A stretch of 64,000 nucleotides of DNA, from positions 592,579-656,578 of the forward strand of contig MNCI01033529.1 of NCBI GenBank assembly GCA_015680685.1, given 5' to 3'. The notes under the pieces are model-generated. The model worked only from the letters and a program-made list of their open reading frames with translations, searched no databases and was not told the DNA's origin. Of the stretch, positions 23,200 through 35,378 are shown in pieces (position 1 is the stretch's first letter; the number at the start of each line of letters is the position of its first letter). A program made the translations under genes and the position numbers. The stretch is from Gnetum montanum. Taxonomy: Eukaryota > Streptophyta > Gnetopsida > Gnetales > Gnetaceae.

Positions 23200-25693
23200 G
23201 CAGAGGATAAGTAAGAAGTAAGGTTATTAGCTACATGAGTTTGTCAGGGCTTTGTAGGACTGTTGGTTCAGAAGAATGATCTTTTTTAAGATATGATTTT
23301 TGAACCACTTGATTGAGGAGTCGACTATAAGTTAATAGCCTTAGTAGCATTACTTTGCTATAGCTAGGCTAGAATTTCATCCTACATGAATGGAGTAGGT
23401 GGTAATGGGTTAAGGATGGAGCAACATGAGCAGAAGGATGAGGAGTATGATAAGGATAAGGGGATTCCTCTCTTGGAGATGGAAAATAACATTTGTAATA
23501 CTAACAAGGGTAGTAGTGATGCTAAAAAGAAGCATGACTAGAAGAGTATCATCTAGAGACATGGGTTGTAGAACATAGTACCCATATGGATTTGGTTGTT
23601 TGTAAGGGTACTATTACCTTGGTGGTGGCATTTCCCATAGCTATGGGTGCTACCACTGATGATACTACTTAGATGGTTATGAGGAAGCTCCACTTGGATA
23701 ATATGCTTGTTGTTGGTGGAACTACTTTGGATTTCCTTAAGGATAAGGTAGTCTTTTGGGTGCTTGCCTTCTTTTGAGTCTAGGATTTAGAGTGTACACC
23801 CTAGATTCCTTAAAAAATGATACCTCAAGACAACATCTCATAGGATGTTCATATTAGTAGATGTTACACCCATCATCATCATTTGATTTGTACTCCACAA
23901 GCTCTTCTATTACAACAGCTTTGCCATTACCCCGTTGGTAGGAATGTTCAGCTTCCTTCCATCTCTTGCAATCATGATTACTACTTTTCTCTTTAGATTC
24001 CTTTATTATTTTCAAAGTGGTTTAAAAATTTTCATCCAAAGAGTTTCATATTTTATCAACCTTAGATAAAAGTGTAGGATAGATTTTTGGATTTGCAAGG
24101 TTTTATGTTGCATCACCTCATCAAGTGATGCCTCCTACTCATTTTCATAGAACCAGACTTTTCTTTTTTTGATGGAAGGATCTTGATTATACTCCTTCAT
24201 ACTTTCTCTTTTTCTTATCTCTCCTTCTTCTTTAGTAACCTACTCAATGAACCTTTGCATTTGATGGGCTCTTAGTTCTGACCATCTCCCTTGACCATAG
24301 ATCCCAAGAGTTCTTGTTTCTGATTAGAGCCCATTTATGATTTGATGATGCTACTCCCTTTGAGAATAACTATGGCTAGGAAATTCATGCAAACGAGAAT
24401 AATACCTATCCATGGCTACATCCAAGGGTTCATGTATTCCTTGTTTCCAACCTTGGATTTGCTTTCTTAGATTGGACACTTGGAAGTATGTTTGATACTT
24501 GTCATTAAGTAACTCAAGCATTGTACTCCATCTACAGATTGATTTCAGCTCCAAAGACTAGTACCAATTTGTAACTTTTTTGATGAGTATTGTAGGAATA
24601 TCTTAGGTTTTCCCCATTCATTTCCACATTCTATAAGGCACAAGCATTGTGAATAGCTTGAAGATGGATCTGAATTGTATCCCCCCTTAAACTTGGGGAT
24701 GTTCATATCCAACTACTTTATTCAGCTATCTTTCATATGCCTTGATGGAATTCTCACTGCCTTTGTGCTATTCAACATGTTTCAAGTTGCAAGCAAAGGC
24801 TCATCATTGTCATGGCCTCTATGATGGACATGATGCCTATGATGCCCGTTGCGATCCCTTCTCTCATGATGGTGGGCCTCCCTTGAATGTCCATGTCCTT
24901 GATCTCAAACACTCTACTGGGCCCTATGATCATGATCATTTCTATCCTACCAATCATCTCGAGCATGGTCATGTCCTTTATCGCTTCAATTAAAGCTAGA
25001 GGAGGAAGAATATGTCGAAGATGAAGAGTAACAAGGACTAGAACCACCATGGTGTATGCCACCCTTTCTTCGATGGTCACGACCATGATCATCATGATGT
25101 CTACCCTCATCCTTACCATGACTTCCACCTTTGGATCCCCCATGATCATGGGACTCATGCTTTCTTGAACCAGGATGATTTACAATGGACTATAAATTTT
25201 GGTTCAAGCCCTCTTCCCCAAAACCAAGGAAAGGAGAGTTAATGAAATGAGAACTCTAAGAGAAGGGATCCTCACTATTTTTTTTGGCTTAGCAAGAACA
25301 AAGGGTTATTGAACTATTTTCCCTTTAAGGCTACATAATGCTTCTCCTACTATCGATCAATTTTACATTATGCTTTAGTGGGATGGTAATCCCTAGAGTC
25401 GTGATCCTACACAACATACTCAGCATGTAGCCCTAGATGTCCAACCTCATAAGAGTTTGTTTGAGCATCACAAAAACTGATCAATCAGGTAGCAACATAA
25501 TGTTGTCCTCCATGTCTCTACATTGTATTTAATCATCTTGATAGAGGATGAAGGTGAAATTAGGCACATACTCATCAAGATGAGTGTATATCACTTGTCA
25601 TTGTTGGGGCACCGAGTGATTTGATCATTCATTCCTTTGATTGCATGAGTGCTCAAACTTAGGTGTAGACTCATCTCTGTGAGAAGAAGACAT
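23200..25693 (-). pseudogene. Athila-like gag, element C2
   Basis: It starts at an ATG at 25693 (MSSSHRDES) aligned with the C3 start. The first 60 residues contain HLDEYVPNFTFILYQDD, nearly as in C3. A His/Asp/Arg/Met-rich low-complexity part follows (about 25158-24772). The capsid part at 24554-24351 carries LRKQIQGWKQGIHEPLDVAMD. The rest toward the protease is badly broken, and no zinc knuckle was read with confidence. Confidence 0.7.
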
Positions 25694-25825
25694 CTTGGAT
25701 TAAAAGAAAAATGAGTGTTTTTTTTTTACAATTATTGTTATTAGAATGATTAAAACTTTAAGGTTTGATCCAATGATATTGAATGATTTTCACTAAGTCC
25801 TAGAAGCACACGAAGCTAACTAAAA

Positions 25826-25843
25826 TCCCTAGTAACAACACCA
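25826..25843 (-). other. Primer binding site, tRNA-Asp type (C2)
   Basis: On the minus strand it reads TGGTGTTGTTACTAGGGA, one base from the LTR. Compared with the tRNA-Asp type site, every change is a C-to-T or G-to-A transition. It is the most decayed of the three sites. Confidence 0.65.
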
Positions 25844-25844
25844 A

Positions 25845-26735
25845 TGATAAGCAATGAGTATATCCTATGCCCAATCATATGAATCACTAGCATTCACTTA
25901 GTGATTCGATTGAATTCCAAAAACTTTAGATTTCTTTGTACACTAGTTCTAGGAGGTGAAACCAACTGCTACAATTGTTGTCTTCATAGTTCCACTTATG
26001 AAGTTCAAAGGCATGGTTAAGCATACCTGAGGCATAAGATTTTTATCATTTTTTCTTTTATGTTCTAAGTCACCTAAATAATCAAGAATAAAGAATAAAG
26101 TAATTTAATGTTTAACTAATTTAATAACTAACTAATACTTAATTAATCCTAACATAAGCATCTGTTCCCACTTGTTGTACACATCTTGAACATGTATAGT
26201 GCTACTGGTTTACTAGGTGGTAGATATGATTCGGATTACCAAGAGTTAGATGTATGCTCAAAGTGGTCATAATTAAGTTTACTATTTAATTGATATTAAT
26301 TAATCATTTAATTACTCAAAAAAATTAAAGGAAATTGCATGATATATTAAATATATGAAGAAAATAATTAATCTAGTCCAAGTGTTGCAAGGTTTATTAG
26401 AAAGGCTCATCTTTATTACTGCACACATTGAAGTGCTTAGGTACAATAGTGTTTGAATAAAGATTCATAAATTATTTGACTACTACTATGGGCACTTAGA
26501 AAATATTCTAATTTTCAAGTGGAAAAACTGCTAGAGCTTCGCTACAAGTATAAAAGGAATTACCATAAAGTGCATGTTTATAGGTAAAAATAGGGTATGT
26601 CATCGACAGGCACACATCAAAGGGTCAAACCCTGTGTCAATGGGATCACATCAATGACATCCTATCATGACATATGGTTGATGGGGTCGCATTGATGGCA
26701 TCCTATTAACATGGCCCAACAATGATGAATCATCA
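25845..26735 (-). repeat. 5' LTR of C2
   Basis: The borders are TGATAAGCAATGAG inside and ...GATGAATCATCA outside, the latter at the point where chromovirus D coding restarts. A possible TATA box (CCTATAAACATG) lies at about 26567-26577 on the minus strand. R/U5 words resemble those of C1 and C3, while U3 has diverged. The 3' partner is lost. Confidence 0.7.
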
Positions 26736-27060
26736 CTCACTATTATGCTTTTTATAGCCCTTGAATCAATGCACATTCTTCATTTATCATTTTCCTTCTT
26801 TGGTACAAGCACTATTGAAACTACACAAGGAGAGTTTAACTCCCTCACAAAGCCATTTGAAAGTAGTTCCTATACTTGACTTTGCAATTTAGCCCTTTGA
26901 TTTAGTGCCACATGGTATGCTCTCTTATTTGAAATGCTAGGACTTGGAATGAAGTAAATTTGCTTCTAAACATTTCTCATTGGTGGAAATTCATCTAATT
27001 TAGACTTAAACACATTAGGAAATTTCTCTTTCAAGTCTAGTACATCTACTGGAAGTTCTA
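26736..27060 (-). pseudogene. RT N-terminal part, element D
   Basis: The phrase AYHVALNQRAK, then ELLSNGFVRE, SPCVVSIVLVPKKE and RMCIDSRAI, follows the chromovirus RT pattern (E-L-L-x-x-G-x-x-R-E-S-x-S-P-C). It stops at the C2 LTR before the catalytic YxDD block. Only a few stops are present. Confidence 0.8.
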
Positions 27061-27700
27061 CCTACATAACATCATAATTAAAAGAAAGAGATAATATAAT
27101 TACAAATCTCAAAGCTACCTCATTATGTTTCTTAATGCATTTTCTTTCCATGAAGGCTTAAGGAATCTTGAGGTGAGATTTGCTACCTCTCTTTTTTAGC
27201 GTTCACAAGAATCAACTCATGAATTCTATTTTCTCTTGCTACACTCCACACATTTATTACCCCATTAAATTGAGCACCATCATCAAAATTCCAAGGCCTT
27301 CCAAGTATGATATCATTACAATCAATTAGTAGCACATCACATGTCATAACATCATGATAACTTGTGATAAGTAATTATAAGACACATTACTTTCTCACCT
27401 CTTGAGAGAAATATTTAAATAAAAAATGCACCTTATAGGGTCTAGGATGAGGATATGTTACTAAACCCAACTTAGCAATTATCCTAGAGGAGGTAACATT
27501 TTCTTTGTATTCCCCATTTATCAACATACGAATCCATTATCTACTAGTGAAATGTCTCGCCCTAATCCTAACTAACAATTTCCTTGCTGGATTAGTGTAG
27601 GAACATCTTTTATAAGCACTTTTTAACTTTACAGGTAGTCAAATTATAGGTTTGTGAGGTTGAAGAGATGTCTTTACTACAAGCTACACAAAAAAAATGA
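27061..27700 (-). pseudogene. Aspartic protease and linker, element D
   Basis: The protease end reads CDVLLIDCNDIILGRPW near 27287-27345, followed by a FDDGAQFNGVINVW tail as in chromovirus proteases. A basic linker and PNVF-x-S and ELPVD pieces lead into RT. The active-site D-x-G was not clearly seen, as the N-terminal part is broken. Confidence 0.7.
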
Positions 27701-28099
27701 AAAATGATAAAAACAAAAACAAAGATATCCCTGGTGCCTAAAAGATATCTAATGAGAAGAGGAGATATTTTGAACTCTATGTTTGGGATAAATATAGAGG
27801 CTAGGTTACTTGTTGATCATAGTTTAAGAAAGGATAAAAAAAATTTCGAATAGAAAGATTGTAGGAGAGGCTGTGTGTCTTTGCCATAAAGTGTGTAGGA
27901 TCTTGGCCATACCTTTGTGCACCTAATCTTAGATTTGTATATGGAAAAATTTAGATTAATTGAAACTTAAGTTGAGGTTAATCATTGTGTGATTGTAGAG
28001 CCTCATGCTTTGCAATAGTGTCAAGTGTGTGAGAATTGAATGTGATCTAGGTTGTTATTTTGATGTTACTATAATATTTTTTATTTAATTAAAGATAAA

Positions 28100-28865
28100 T
28101 TATTTTTTGGCTTTTCTAGCCATTGAATTGTATTGTGTATTTTATGTTTCTAGATTTGATGTGTTTGAAGGATTAAAGAAAATTGGAGTAACCCTACTCC
28201 ATGAATGATCTTCTTTATTCACATTCCCCATAAATGCATGTAAATTCAATTCAAAAACTTCAGTAATTTTTGGAGTAGTAGGATTATCTCTTTGAAAAAA
28301 TTGACTTGATAACTTCTTCTTCTCCAACATTTTTATATCCTTATCATTGGCTATCTTGTGAAGTGGACATTTACATTATTTGTGTTTCCATTTTCCATAT
28401 TTGAAGCATTGAATCCTAGATGAGTTACTATCTTGACTCTTTTCTTCTTTGCCTAGGTCTTCCTTGTCCTTAGCCTTTTGATCACCTTTCTCTTACTTCT
28501 TTTCATGGTTACCATTTTTATCTTCAATTTTTTACATGGATCTCTTGTCTTTTCTCTTAAAGCTTTTTTTCTTCTACCTCCAAATCCATTAAGTTTCTTT
28601 TCTATCTTGAATACCAAATCATATGCCTTATCAAGGGTTTAAGGCTTATAAAATGACAAATCTAGTTAATGAGTCATCTTGAGACCTCTAAGAAAGATTG
28701 AAATGTGTTCATATTTCTTCTAATTTAGAATGATGAAAATTTTTACAAAATTAAACATATAACTCCTTAACATCCTTGTCTTCATATCAAATAAACCTAA
28801 GCTTCATGATTGTCCCTTACATCTACATAGATTGTTTAAATTTTTATTTCAATTTGTACTTCATT
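28100..28865 (-). pseudogene. Gag C-terminal half with zinc knuckle, element D
   Basis: The end of the capsid domain is readable as EHISIFLRGLK and LDKAYDLVFKIEKKL near 28700-28600. A Lys-rich stretch follows, then a CCHC knuckle near 28400 (CFKYGKWKHK-x-CKC) in which the second Cys is Tyr and a stop replaces one residue. The 28330-28142 frame continues toward protease. The upstream half of the same gag lies beyond element F. Confidence 0.75.
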
Positions 28866-29629
28866 ATTATCACAAAAATGACCACTTTCATGTAATAGTA
28901 AGTATTAGAATTACTAAGCTTATTTTGGAAATGTTTAGAAACTTCTAAAATAAATAATAAGATTAGTGGGGTTTAATCAAATCAATCATGCTTAATCAAG
29001 AAGTATTATTAGCAAGCTCAAAAGAAAATTTTATGGATTTACATCTTCTTTTGGCTTTGAGTAATATTTCCCCTAAATGTAAGTACATATAATAAAAAGT
29101 CCTAAATGAAGAATGAATCTTACAAACGTGAACTATTTATGCAAATGCATAAAAGGCGTTAGCTTATTTTAGCTAGGGTTCTAAAAAGATGGAAATTTTA
29201 AGTATTTTAAAAACTAAGAAGTTATTAGTAGTTAAACATAACAGCTTGTTAGTCAAGCTTCAAAGAATCAACATGAAGAGCTAGATTCTAAGCCAAGTTC
29301 AATTTTATAAGATACATTAATGTAGCACTAGATAGTTTAGTGCATATTAATTAGCTTCAAGAATAGAGCTTATAAGGATATCATCTGATTTAAAAGATCA
29401 TTCTTCTTATTAAAGCTTATTAGCTAAGTTTTGGATCAATAGAGATTGATTCATGAAGCTAAAAAAATCAATTCTAGATGGTAATGAGATTAGCATTAGA
29501 GAAAATATTTAATCACAAATCACTAAGTTGAAACTTTATAGTAAAAGCTCATAGAATTGAGGATTTAAAGATGTAAGATTAGTTTTTCAAAAGAAATCTA
29601 ATATTATTTAGCCATGTCTTCTCATGAAG

Positions 29630-30450
29630 CTGGAATGATTTGTAGAACCAAATATTAGCTCTATAAGAAACTTAGAAATTGGTTCTATGAACCACATCAA
29701 CTTTATCATATTTATAGAATAAAAGAGATTCTATAGCCAAAGACATAAGTAGCTTTATGCATCACATCAACTTATAAAATAGGGAAGAATTAGTAGAACC
29801 AAATATTGGTTCTACAAGAAAGCCTTGAAATAGTTCCATAATCTATGTCAACTCTTGGTTAATTTGTTCATTTATTTAGGTAAGGTGTGTAGAAATAAAT
29901 AAACAAAGAGCTTTTGAATTGGTTCTACAACATCAACTAGCTTGAGGTTAAAGATTAGCTTTACATTATCATGATATTTGATTCTATAAAAGAATGTTAA
30001 GGTTTGGCTTTATGGGTAAATTTCATGTGCCACATAAGTTGAGTAAGGAAAGTTTGTTTTAAAGAGTTGGTATTCCAAGAAGTTATAGAATCTATTTAGA
30101 TAAACTTTTGGTATTAGCTATGTAAGATTTAAGAAGGTGAGATTTGTAGAACCAAAATTTGATTCTACAAATGAGCTTTAAAATGGTTATACAAGCCACA
30201 TCAACTCGTGGTCGAAATAGATTTGTAGAACCAAAAATTGGTTCTATGAATAAAAGATTCATTGATTCTCCAAGCCACATCAAAGCTCTTAAAAGACATA
30301 AGGAACTTTAGTTTCAACTTTGCCACATCAACTTTGGAAGAATGAGTAAACTTGTAGAACTAGAAATGTTTCAGCTTTGCCACATTAGCCTATTCTTCTC
30401 TTCAGATAATAGAACCAAAAGTAATTCTATGAAATGTTTCTACTTATACA
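29630..30450 (+). repeat. TAGAACCAA...TTGGTTCTA motif family
   Basis: At least eight diverged units each combine GTAGAACCAA with an A/T spacer and TTGGTTCTA (self-complementary halves) and are often followed by CCACATCAACTT. Clear cases are at about 29641, 29680, 29790, 29928, 30147, 30224 and 30408. Spacing varies from 40 to over 100 bp, so this is a dispersed repeat rather than a strict tandem array. Each unit could form a small hairpin in RNA. Confidence 0.7.
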
Positions 30451-30919
30451 CCACATCAGCTCAATCATTCATGATCATTTTAAGATAGAGTTAAGAGCTA
30501 GATTAACAAAAGAGAGGTTGAGCTTTAAGGCAAGATAATTTATACCAAAGCTTGTAGTTATTTAATAGTATTAATAAAGTAGCTTGGTAAAATTAAAAGA
30601 TACAACATATGATAAAAGACAATTCGAACAACTTGTCCTCAAGTGAGTGTATTAAAAACTAGCTTTAGGTATTCATTAACAAGGCCATGTCATATTTTAA
30701 TCATAAAGCTAGTAGTAGATAGAGCTAAACATTATAGTAGAGAACAAGTGACACTATAAGCATAGAGAAAATCTTCGTTGAAGATCTTCATATTTCATCT
30801 CAAAATATTTCAAAAAGAAAAAGAAGTATCATAGAAGTTTAAGGACATCAATACTTTCATCTTCTATGATTAATTGCAATATTTTGAGCTCAAAATATAT
30901 AAACTACAATGACAGATTA

Positions 30920-32640
30920 ATGTTGGATGCATAGATTTGGAGATAGAAGAGAAAGAATTATTTAGCTTTGACAAAGATCATGACTTAATTGAGAAAATAT
31001 AACTTAAAGCTTTAGAGTTAATGGAATATTGGTGAGAAGTTTACAAGAAAACATGCTTGCAAAAGCTTGGTTTTAGGAATAGGATGAACATTATAAGAGA
31101 TATTGTGAATATCCTGATAGGTAAAACCATTTATGAGAATGATATGCTTCGCTTTAGAGGAAACATAGAACACTTCATTGACATTAGCATATGAAAATAT
31201 TATATGCTCTATGGACTTATTGAACCTAATATAAGAGAAGTGGAAGCTCAATAGTATAATGAAAAGTGCTTAGTGGCAGATTTTGGGCACACCTGGAAAT
31301 AGGTAAGGTCTTCAAGCTCTCACTGGTACACCTCATAAAATCTTGGGAATATCAAAATGCTATGCCAAAAGCTATAAAGCTTAAGTTCCCTCATAGAATT
31401 TTTATCTTATCCTTGAATTTCTACTTGGGATATGAAATTAATCATGTTACTAATTATCATGCTTAGGCCTAGGTAGCTTTAGAAAATAAGAAAAATTTCT
31501 TCCCTATACAATATATGAATGATGTATTGTAACATAGCTTAGTAGAGATTCATGAATAGGAGGCCCAATTAAATTTAAGATTATTTTTATGGACTCTTTA
31601 TTGAGTGAGATTCTAGAACCAAAAAGGATAGCTCCAATTTTTATAATGTACCATAACCTAGAACTCCTCTAGAAGACCCCTACTATGACTTGTTTCTAGT
31701 CATATACTAAAAGAGTTGTTTTGATTCCCATGCCTTATAATTTTTGATGAACTATGTATGTTGTCATTTGTTAAAGTTCATCTTAGGAGCCTTATTGCAT
31801 GAGTAGATCAACAAATTATCCATGACATTAAGAGGAAGTGCCATGGAGTTGTTTTTCTACATGTCTGTTATACTTAGATTTTAATAGTAGGATTTGAAGG
31901 TTAGACATTTAAGCTCCCAAGGTTTGTAGCTCCATACATAGAAACTTTGGAAGTGGGAATAAAAATATGAAAGATTTCCTTAAGACACGACTATATGTAT
32001 AAGGAGGTTTTCCATTTGAAATTTAATTTTTGGAAATTTAATAATGCATGTCATTTGAAACACATGATGAAAAGATATAAGAAATAGTATGATTTTCCTA
32101 TAGCTACAAAAGGAATATATTTAACTATGAAGACTCAAAAAGCTCACCAACTAGATGAGATAGATGAAGTATATAAAAAAGCTACAGATATAGAGGTTAA
32201 TCAAGCCAAGGATGAAACACCAGAACAATTATAGAAAAGCTTATTTATGAAGCTTCCTAGCTTAGCTTGCAATTGACTAGTTATAGAAGTTCGTTGATGG
32301 CCTAAAAGTAAATATCATCCTTTGGCTAGAGATTTTTCTAATGAATATTTAGCTTTGATGGAGGAAACTACTTCTCATAGAAGCTCCAAGATCTGGAAGA
32401 TTTTGTGCCTAATGAGAGGTTCATTCTTAATGGTGATGAATATGCAAGAGTAAAGCAACCATGAAAATAAGAATTGAAAGAACAAAAGGTAATGAAAAAT
32501 AGTAACAAGAGCTTCTCAAGTAGTAGTAGTAGGAGCTACTAGAATAACAAAGACTATAGGAGCTATAACAACAACAACAAAAGGAAAGGGAAAGCTCATC
32601 ATTAGCTTTAATAATATTGGATTTTTCCTTAGGCTATTTG
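30920..32640 (+). pseudogene. Decayed frame 1 of element F, product unknown
   Basis: Several long open stretches join through frame changes. Examples are RNRMNIIRDIVNILIGKTIY (near 31075-31135), the 31266-31466 frame with KAIKLKFPHRIFILSLNFYL, a part with KGIYLTMKTQKAHQLDEIDE (32110-32170) and YHPLARDFSNEYLALMEE (32317-32370). It ends in a Ser- then Asn-rich basic tail (SFSSSSSRSY, NNNNKRKGK; 32500-32600), which looks suited to nucleic-acid binding. I recognise no family. By place and tail it might be a gag or coat-like protein, but that is a guess. Confidence 0.35.
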
Positions 32641-32838
32641 ATGAAGGAAACAACTGAGTCTTTCAAGGTAAAGGATAAATGGAACAAATTTATCCTGAGC
32701 TACAATCTTCATAAAATATCATAAAATAAAACAAATTTTATCTTCCCTTATAAGAAATTGATCCTCAAACTAGAGGTCAAAAGATATTAATCTTCCATTG
32801 GGATATGTTAGAGACTATAGCTATATTAGAGATATGGG

Positions 32839-33759
32839 ATAGGTAGGTGATAGTTAGATAGCCAAGCTCAAAGAATTTTTGATGTCAAATGAACAAGAAA
32901 TAGCAAAATTAAGAGAAGAAGTAAAAAAATCCAAAGATGTAAATGAGTAACTCAAAGATATAATCATAATTAAGGAGTTTCTACTAGAAAATAAAGAGTA
33001 GGCTATGGCACAATTGAAAGAAAGTCTAGCTATTATGAGCTTTGAATTAGAATAAGATAAGAAGGCTAAGGCTTCAAATTAATCCTATTTGTTGCAACCT
33101 AATTTTCAAGAGCTAGTTGCTAAATTTAATTATCATACAAAATGGATATAAGAAACCTAAGAAGAAATAAATAAAGCTAAGAAATACAAAGCTATATTAA
33201 TCCAAATAGACCAAAGGGTACAAGAGTTAGCTAAGATAGCTACTAAAAAGAGGGAATTGCTAACACCATTCAAAAATAATTTTCTATATTATATGATGAT
33301 GTTAGTTGTAGGAATAATGACAAAGGTTAACCAAAAGAAGTTAGAGCTAGAATAGATTTGCTCACCTGGAGGATCTACACTAAATGAGCTAACTAGCTCT
33401 TTAGTCAAATTGGGTGTCATTAAAGTAGAATTAGAAGTAGAAGAAATTATCAAGAACCTTAAAAATAATGATCCATATACATTTAATTAATCCATAAAAT
33501 ATTTACTCAACCATGGGAGAATATCTCAACAGTTATCAATAGAAGGGCTCTAGATCTAGAAAATTAAGAAAGCCTATTAGGAGGTTGAGCAATTTTCTAA
33601 TGGTTTGTAGCTATATGAGGAGAATGTGAGATTAATTTAACCATGACCTTATAATTATTGTAACTACTAGAAGATACTATATAAAGCTTTGAGAAAGTTT
33701 GAAAAAATGATGGATGAGGGAATATAGAAGGTACTTTTTGGAAATGCTTATAAAGACTA
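32839..33759 (+). pseudogene. Decayed coiled-coil frame 2 of element F, product unknown
   Basis: One frame (GAT AGT TAG ATA GCC AAG...) can be followed for about 306 codons without any frameshift. It is interrupted by about 17 stops, all TAA or TAG except one TGA. Nearly every one sits where Gln would fit. The first 110 residues have heptad-like spacing of Leu/Ile with Lys/Glu (EIAKLREEVKKSKDVNE, QLKES, AKKYKAILIQIDQRVQEL), typical of a coiled coil. The second half is more globular (GGSTLNELTSSLVKLGVIKV, FEKMMDEG). I know no match. Intact length with so many stops points to long, gentle decay by base change alone. Confidence 0.5.
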
Positions 33760-34390
33760 AATTTCTTAATGGCATTCTAAATAGATTTAGCTTATCTCTT
33801 TTAGTTTTCTCTCAATTTACATTAGAATTAGATAGCTTTCTTTACTTTTTTAGCTTAAATTATGCATAGCTTTGTTTAAGTAAATAATAAGTTTTGGAAT
33901 AAGCTATTTTCTCAAAACACTAAGGTTTAGCTTATTCTTATATTCTAATCTAAGGGGATAGCTTCTATAAGTGTCAATTTTGAATTATTTTAGCATAGAA
34001 TTGATGTCATCTTTAGTGTAATTTTAATCTTCATGAATAGTTTTTCTATCTCAAGTTCTTGCTTTGTTTAGCATAACTTTTACAAAACTTAGCTTTGGGA
34101 TGTTTGTAGGTAGATAGCTCAAAATAAAAGAATGACTTATTCTATAAAACATTTTCATTGATTATCTTGGATATGTTGGATTTAGTGTTAAATGAGTAGA
34201 AAGCTATTAATTTTCATCATTATGTTGAGGAATAGCTAATAGAGAAAGCTAATAGTTATAAATGAAACAATAAGTTCTTTGATGTATTTAATCATTAATA
34301 TAAATTAAGCCATAATTGCTCATTTAAATTAGAAAAAGCTCTATGGGGGTATCTATGCCTTATTGGAATCAAAGACTAGCAACCACCTAA

Positions 34391-35000
34391 AATGAGTTAT
34401 CTAAATTACTTCAAATTGAAGTCATGATCCTACTCCAACATTCATTAAGGACCTATCCCTAATAAGTTTCTTGTTTTATGTCACATAGGTTTGAGACTCT
34501 TTTTTCTACCAAGTTGAAGCCATACCTTTTAATCTAGATTTAGTAATTGGTACCATCAAATGATTTGATGTCTCTTCAATTAAAAAATGCTTATCAAGTG
34601 CATTTAGCTAGCTTGTGAAGGAATTAGTGCCATTTACACCATGGAAATACTTCAATTTCATATAAAAAGGTCTTGCAACATTTCTAAAAGCTTTGAAAAG
34701 TTTTTCTTCATCTTCATCATCCAATATACCATGAGAGAAGATTTCCATGATGGATCTCTTATGATTTTGACATGAGAACTTGGATTCCTTCCTCTTAGAG
34801 CCATTGGATTATGGGATTTAGCACTCTCATAACTAGAATGGTCTTTCTTCTCATCTTTTCTCCCTCCACTAGTCCAAGAAACTTCTTCATCCTCATTTGA
34901 ATAGATATGAGCATCATTATCATGAGATGGACTATGGTTGGGATTTACATTTATATCCATCTTAGCATTGATTTCATTCAATCAATCAAACATCAATTGA
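34391..35000 (-). pseudogene. Gag N-terminal half, element D
   Basis: A frame at 34981-34658 is acidic and Asp/Asn/Ser-rich (MNEINAKMDINVNP, SNEDEEVSW). After a frame change it continues as KLKYFHGVNGT, LNALDKHF and SRLKGMASTWW (to about 34470), the capsid landmarks of chromovirus gag (L-x-T-L-D-K-x-F and A-x-x-W-W). It breaks off near 34400 at element F and resumes at 28865. Confidence 0.75.
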
Positions 35001-35110
35001 AAAGTATATTTCATTCTCTCTACATCTTTCTTAAGTGCTTGAATATTTTTCTTCTTAGGATCTATTTGAAAAAATTGTAAAAATCCACAACAAAATTTTC
35101 TAAAATCTTA

Positions 35111-35123
35111 GGCTCTAATAGCA
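35111..35123 (-). other. Primer binding site, initiator-Met type (D)
   Basis: On the minus strand it reads TGCTATTAGAGCC, against TGGTATCAGAGCC expected for initiator Met tRNA. It lies four bases inside the LTR end TTTCA. Confidence 0.65.
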
Positions 35124-35127
35124 ATCC

Positions 35128-35306
35128 TGAAACGAGATCACTTTAATGCAATTAACCCTTCAAAGCATACCAAATCTAGATTGTATGTAAGGCAAAAATT
35201 GCTAGAAAAGAGAAAAACTAGGTATCTTTGTTAATTTGAAAGAAGATTACAATAATAATGGAACCACAATATTACAATAACAATGAAAACACAATTTCAT
35301 AGAACG

Positions 35307-35378
<72 letters not shown>

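Larger units (their letters stand above)
22815..26735 (-). mobile_element. Element C2: Athila-like LTR element, 3' truncated
   Basis: This minus-strand relative of C1 and C3 has its 5' LTR at 25845-26735, a tRNA-Asp type primer site, gag (25693 to about 23200) and protease (23180-22825). RT, integrase and the 3' LTR are missing because the element is cut at about 22815, where element A ends. It lies inside the RT of chromovirus D, whose coding resumes at 26736. The part of D on the other side of C2 is also lost, so one deletion may have removed the ends of A, C2 and D together. Confidence 0.8.
28870..34390 (+). mobile_element. Element F: unidentified insertion with repeat-rich leader and two decayed frames
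   Basis: This is about 5.5 kb inserted in the gag of D: gag reads up to about 28865 on one side and from about 34400 on the other. On the plus strand it holds a leader of about 2 kb rich in AGCTT and in repeated TAGAACCAA/TTGGTTCTA motifs, a broken frame at about 30920-32640 with a basic Ser/Asn-rich end, and a 300-codon coiled-coil frame at 32839-33759. No RT, protease, integrase, transposase or LTR pair was found. TTGGAATCAAAGACTAGC at 34367-34384 faintly resembles an initiator-Met primer site. It could be a non-autonomous retroelement, a piece of an integrated virus, or something new. The borders are approximate. Confidence 0.45.

Noticed and set aside
24742-24993. 83-codon plus-strand frame, His/Asp-rich
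   Set aside because: It lies opposite the low-complexity part of the C2 gag (minus) and has no support of its own.
31018-31251. 77-codon minus-strand frame in F
   Set aside because: The plus strand has the more coherent protein-like reading over the same bases.
32839-33759. Use of a ciliate-like code (TAA and TAG as Gln) in element F
   Set aside because: Known retroelements in the same window have the same kind of stops, and one stop is TGA. Deamination explains all of it more simply.
28870-34390. Element F as an integrated pararetrovirus
   Set aside because: No RT, RNase H or movement-protein motif could be read, and the primer-site resemblance at 34367 is weak. Kept only as one possibility.
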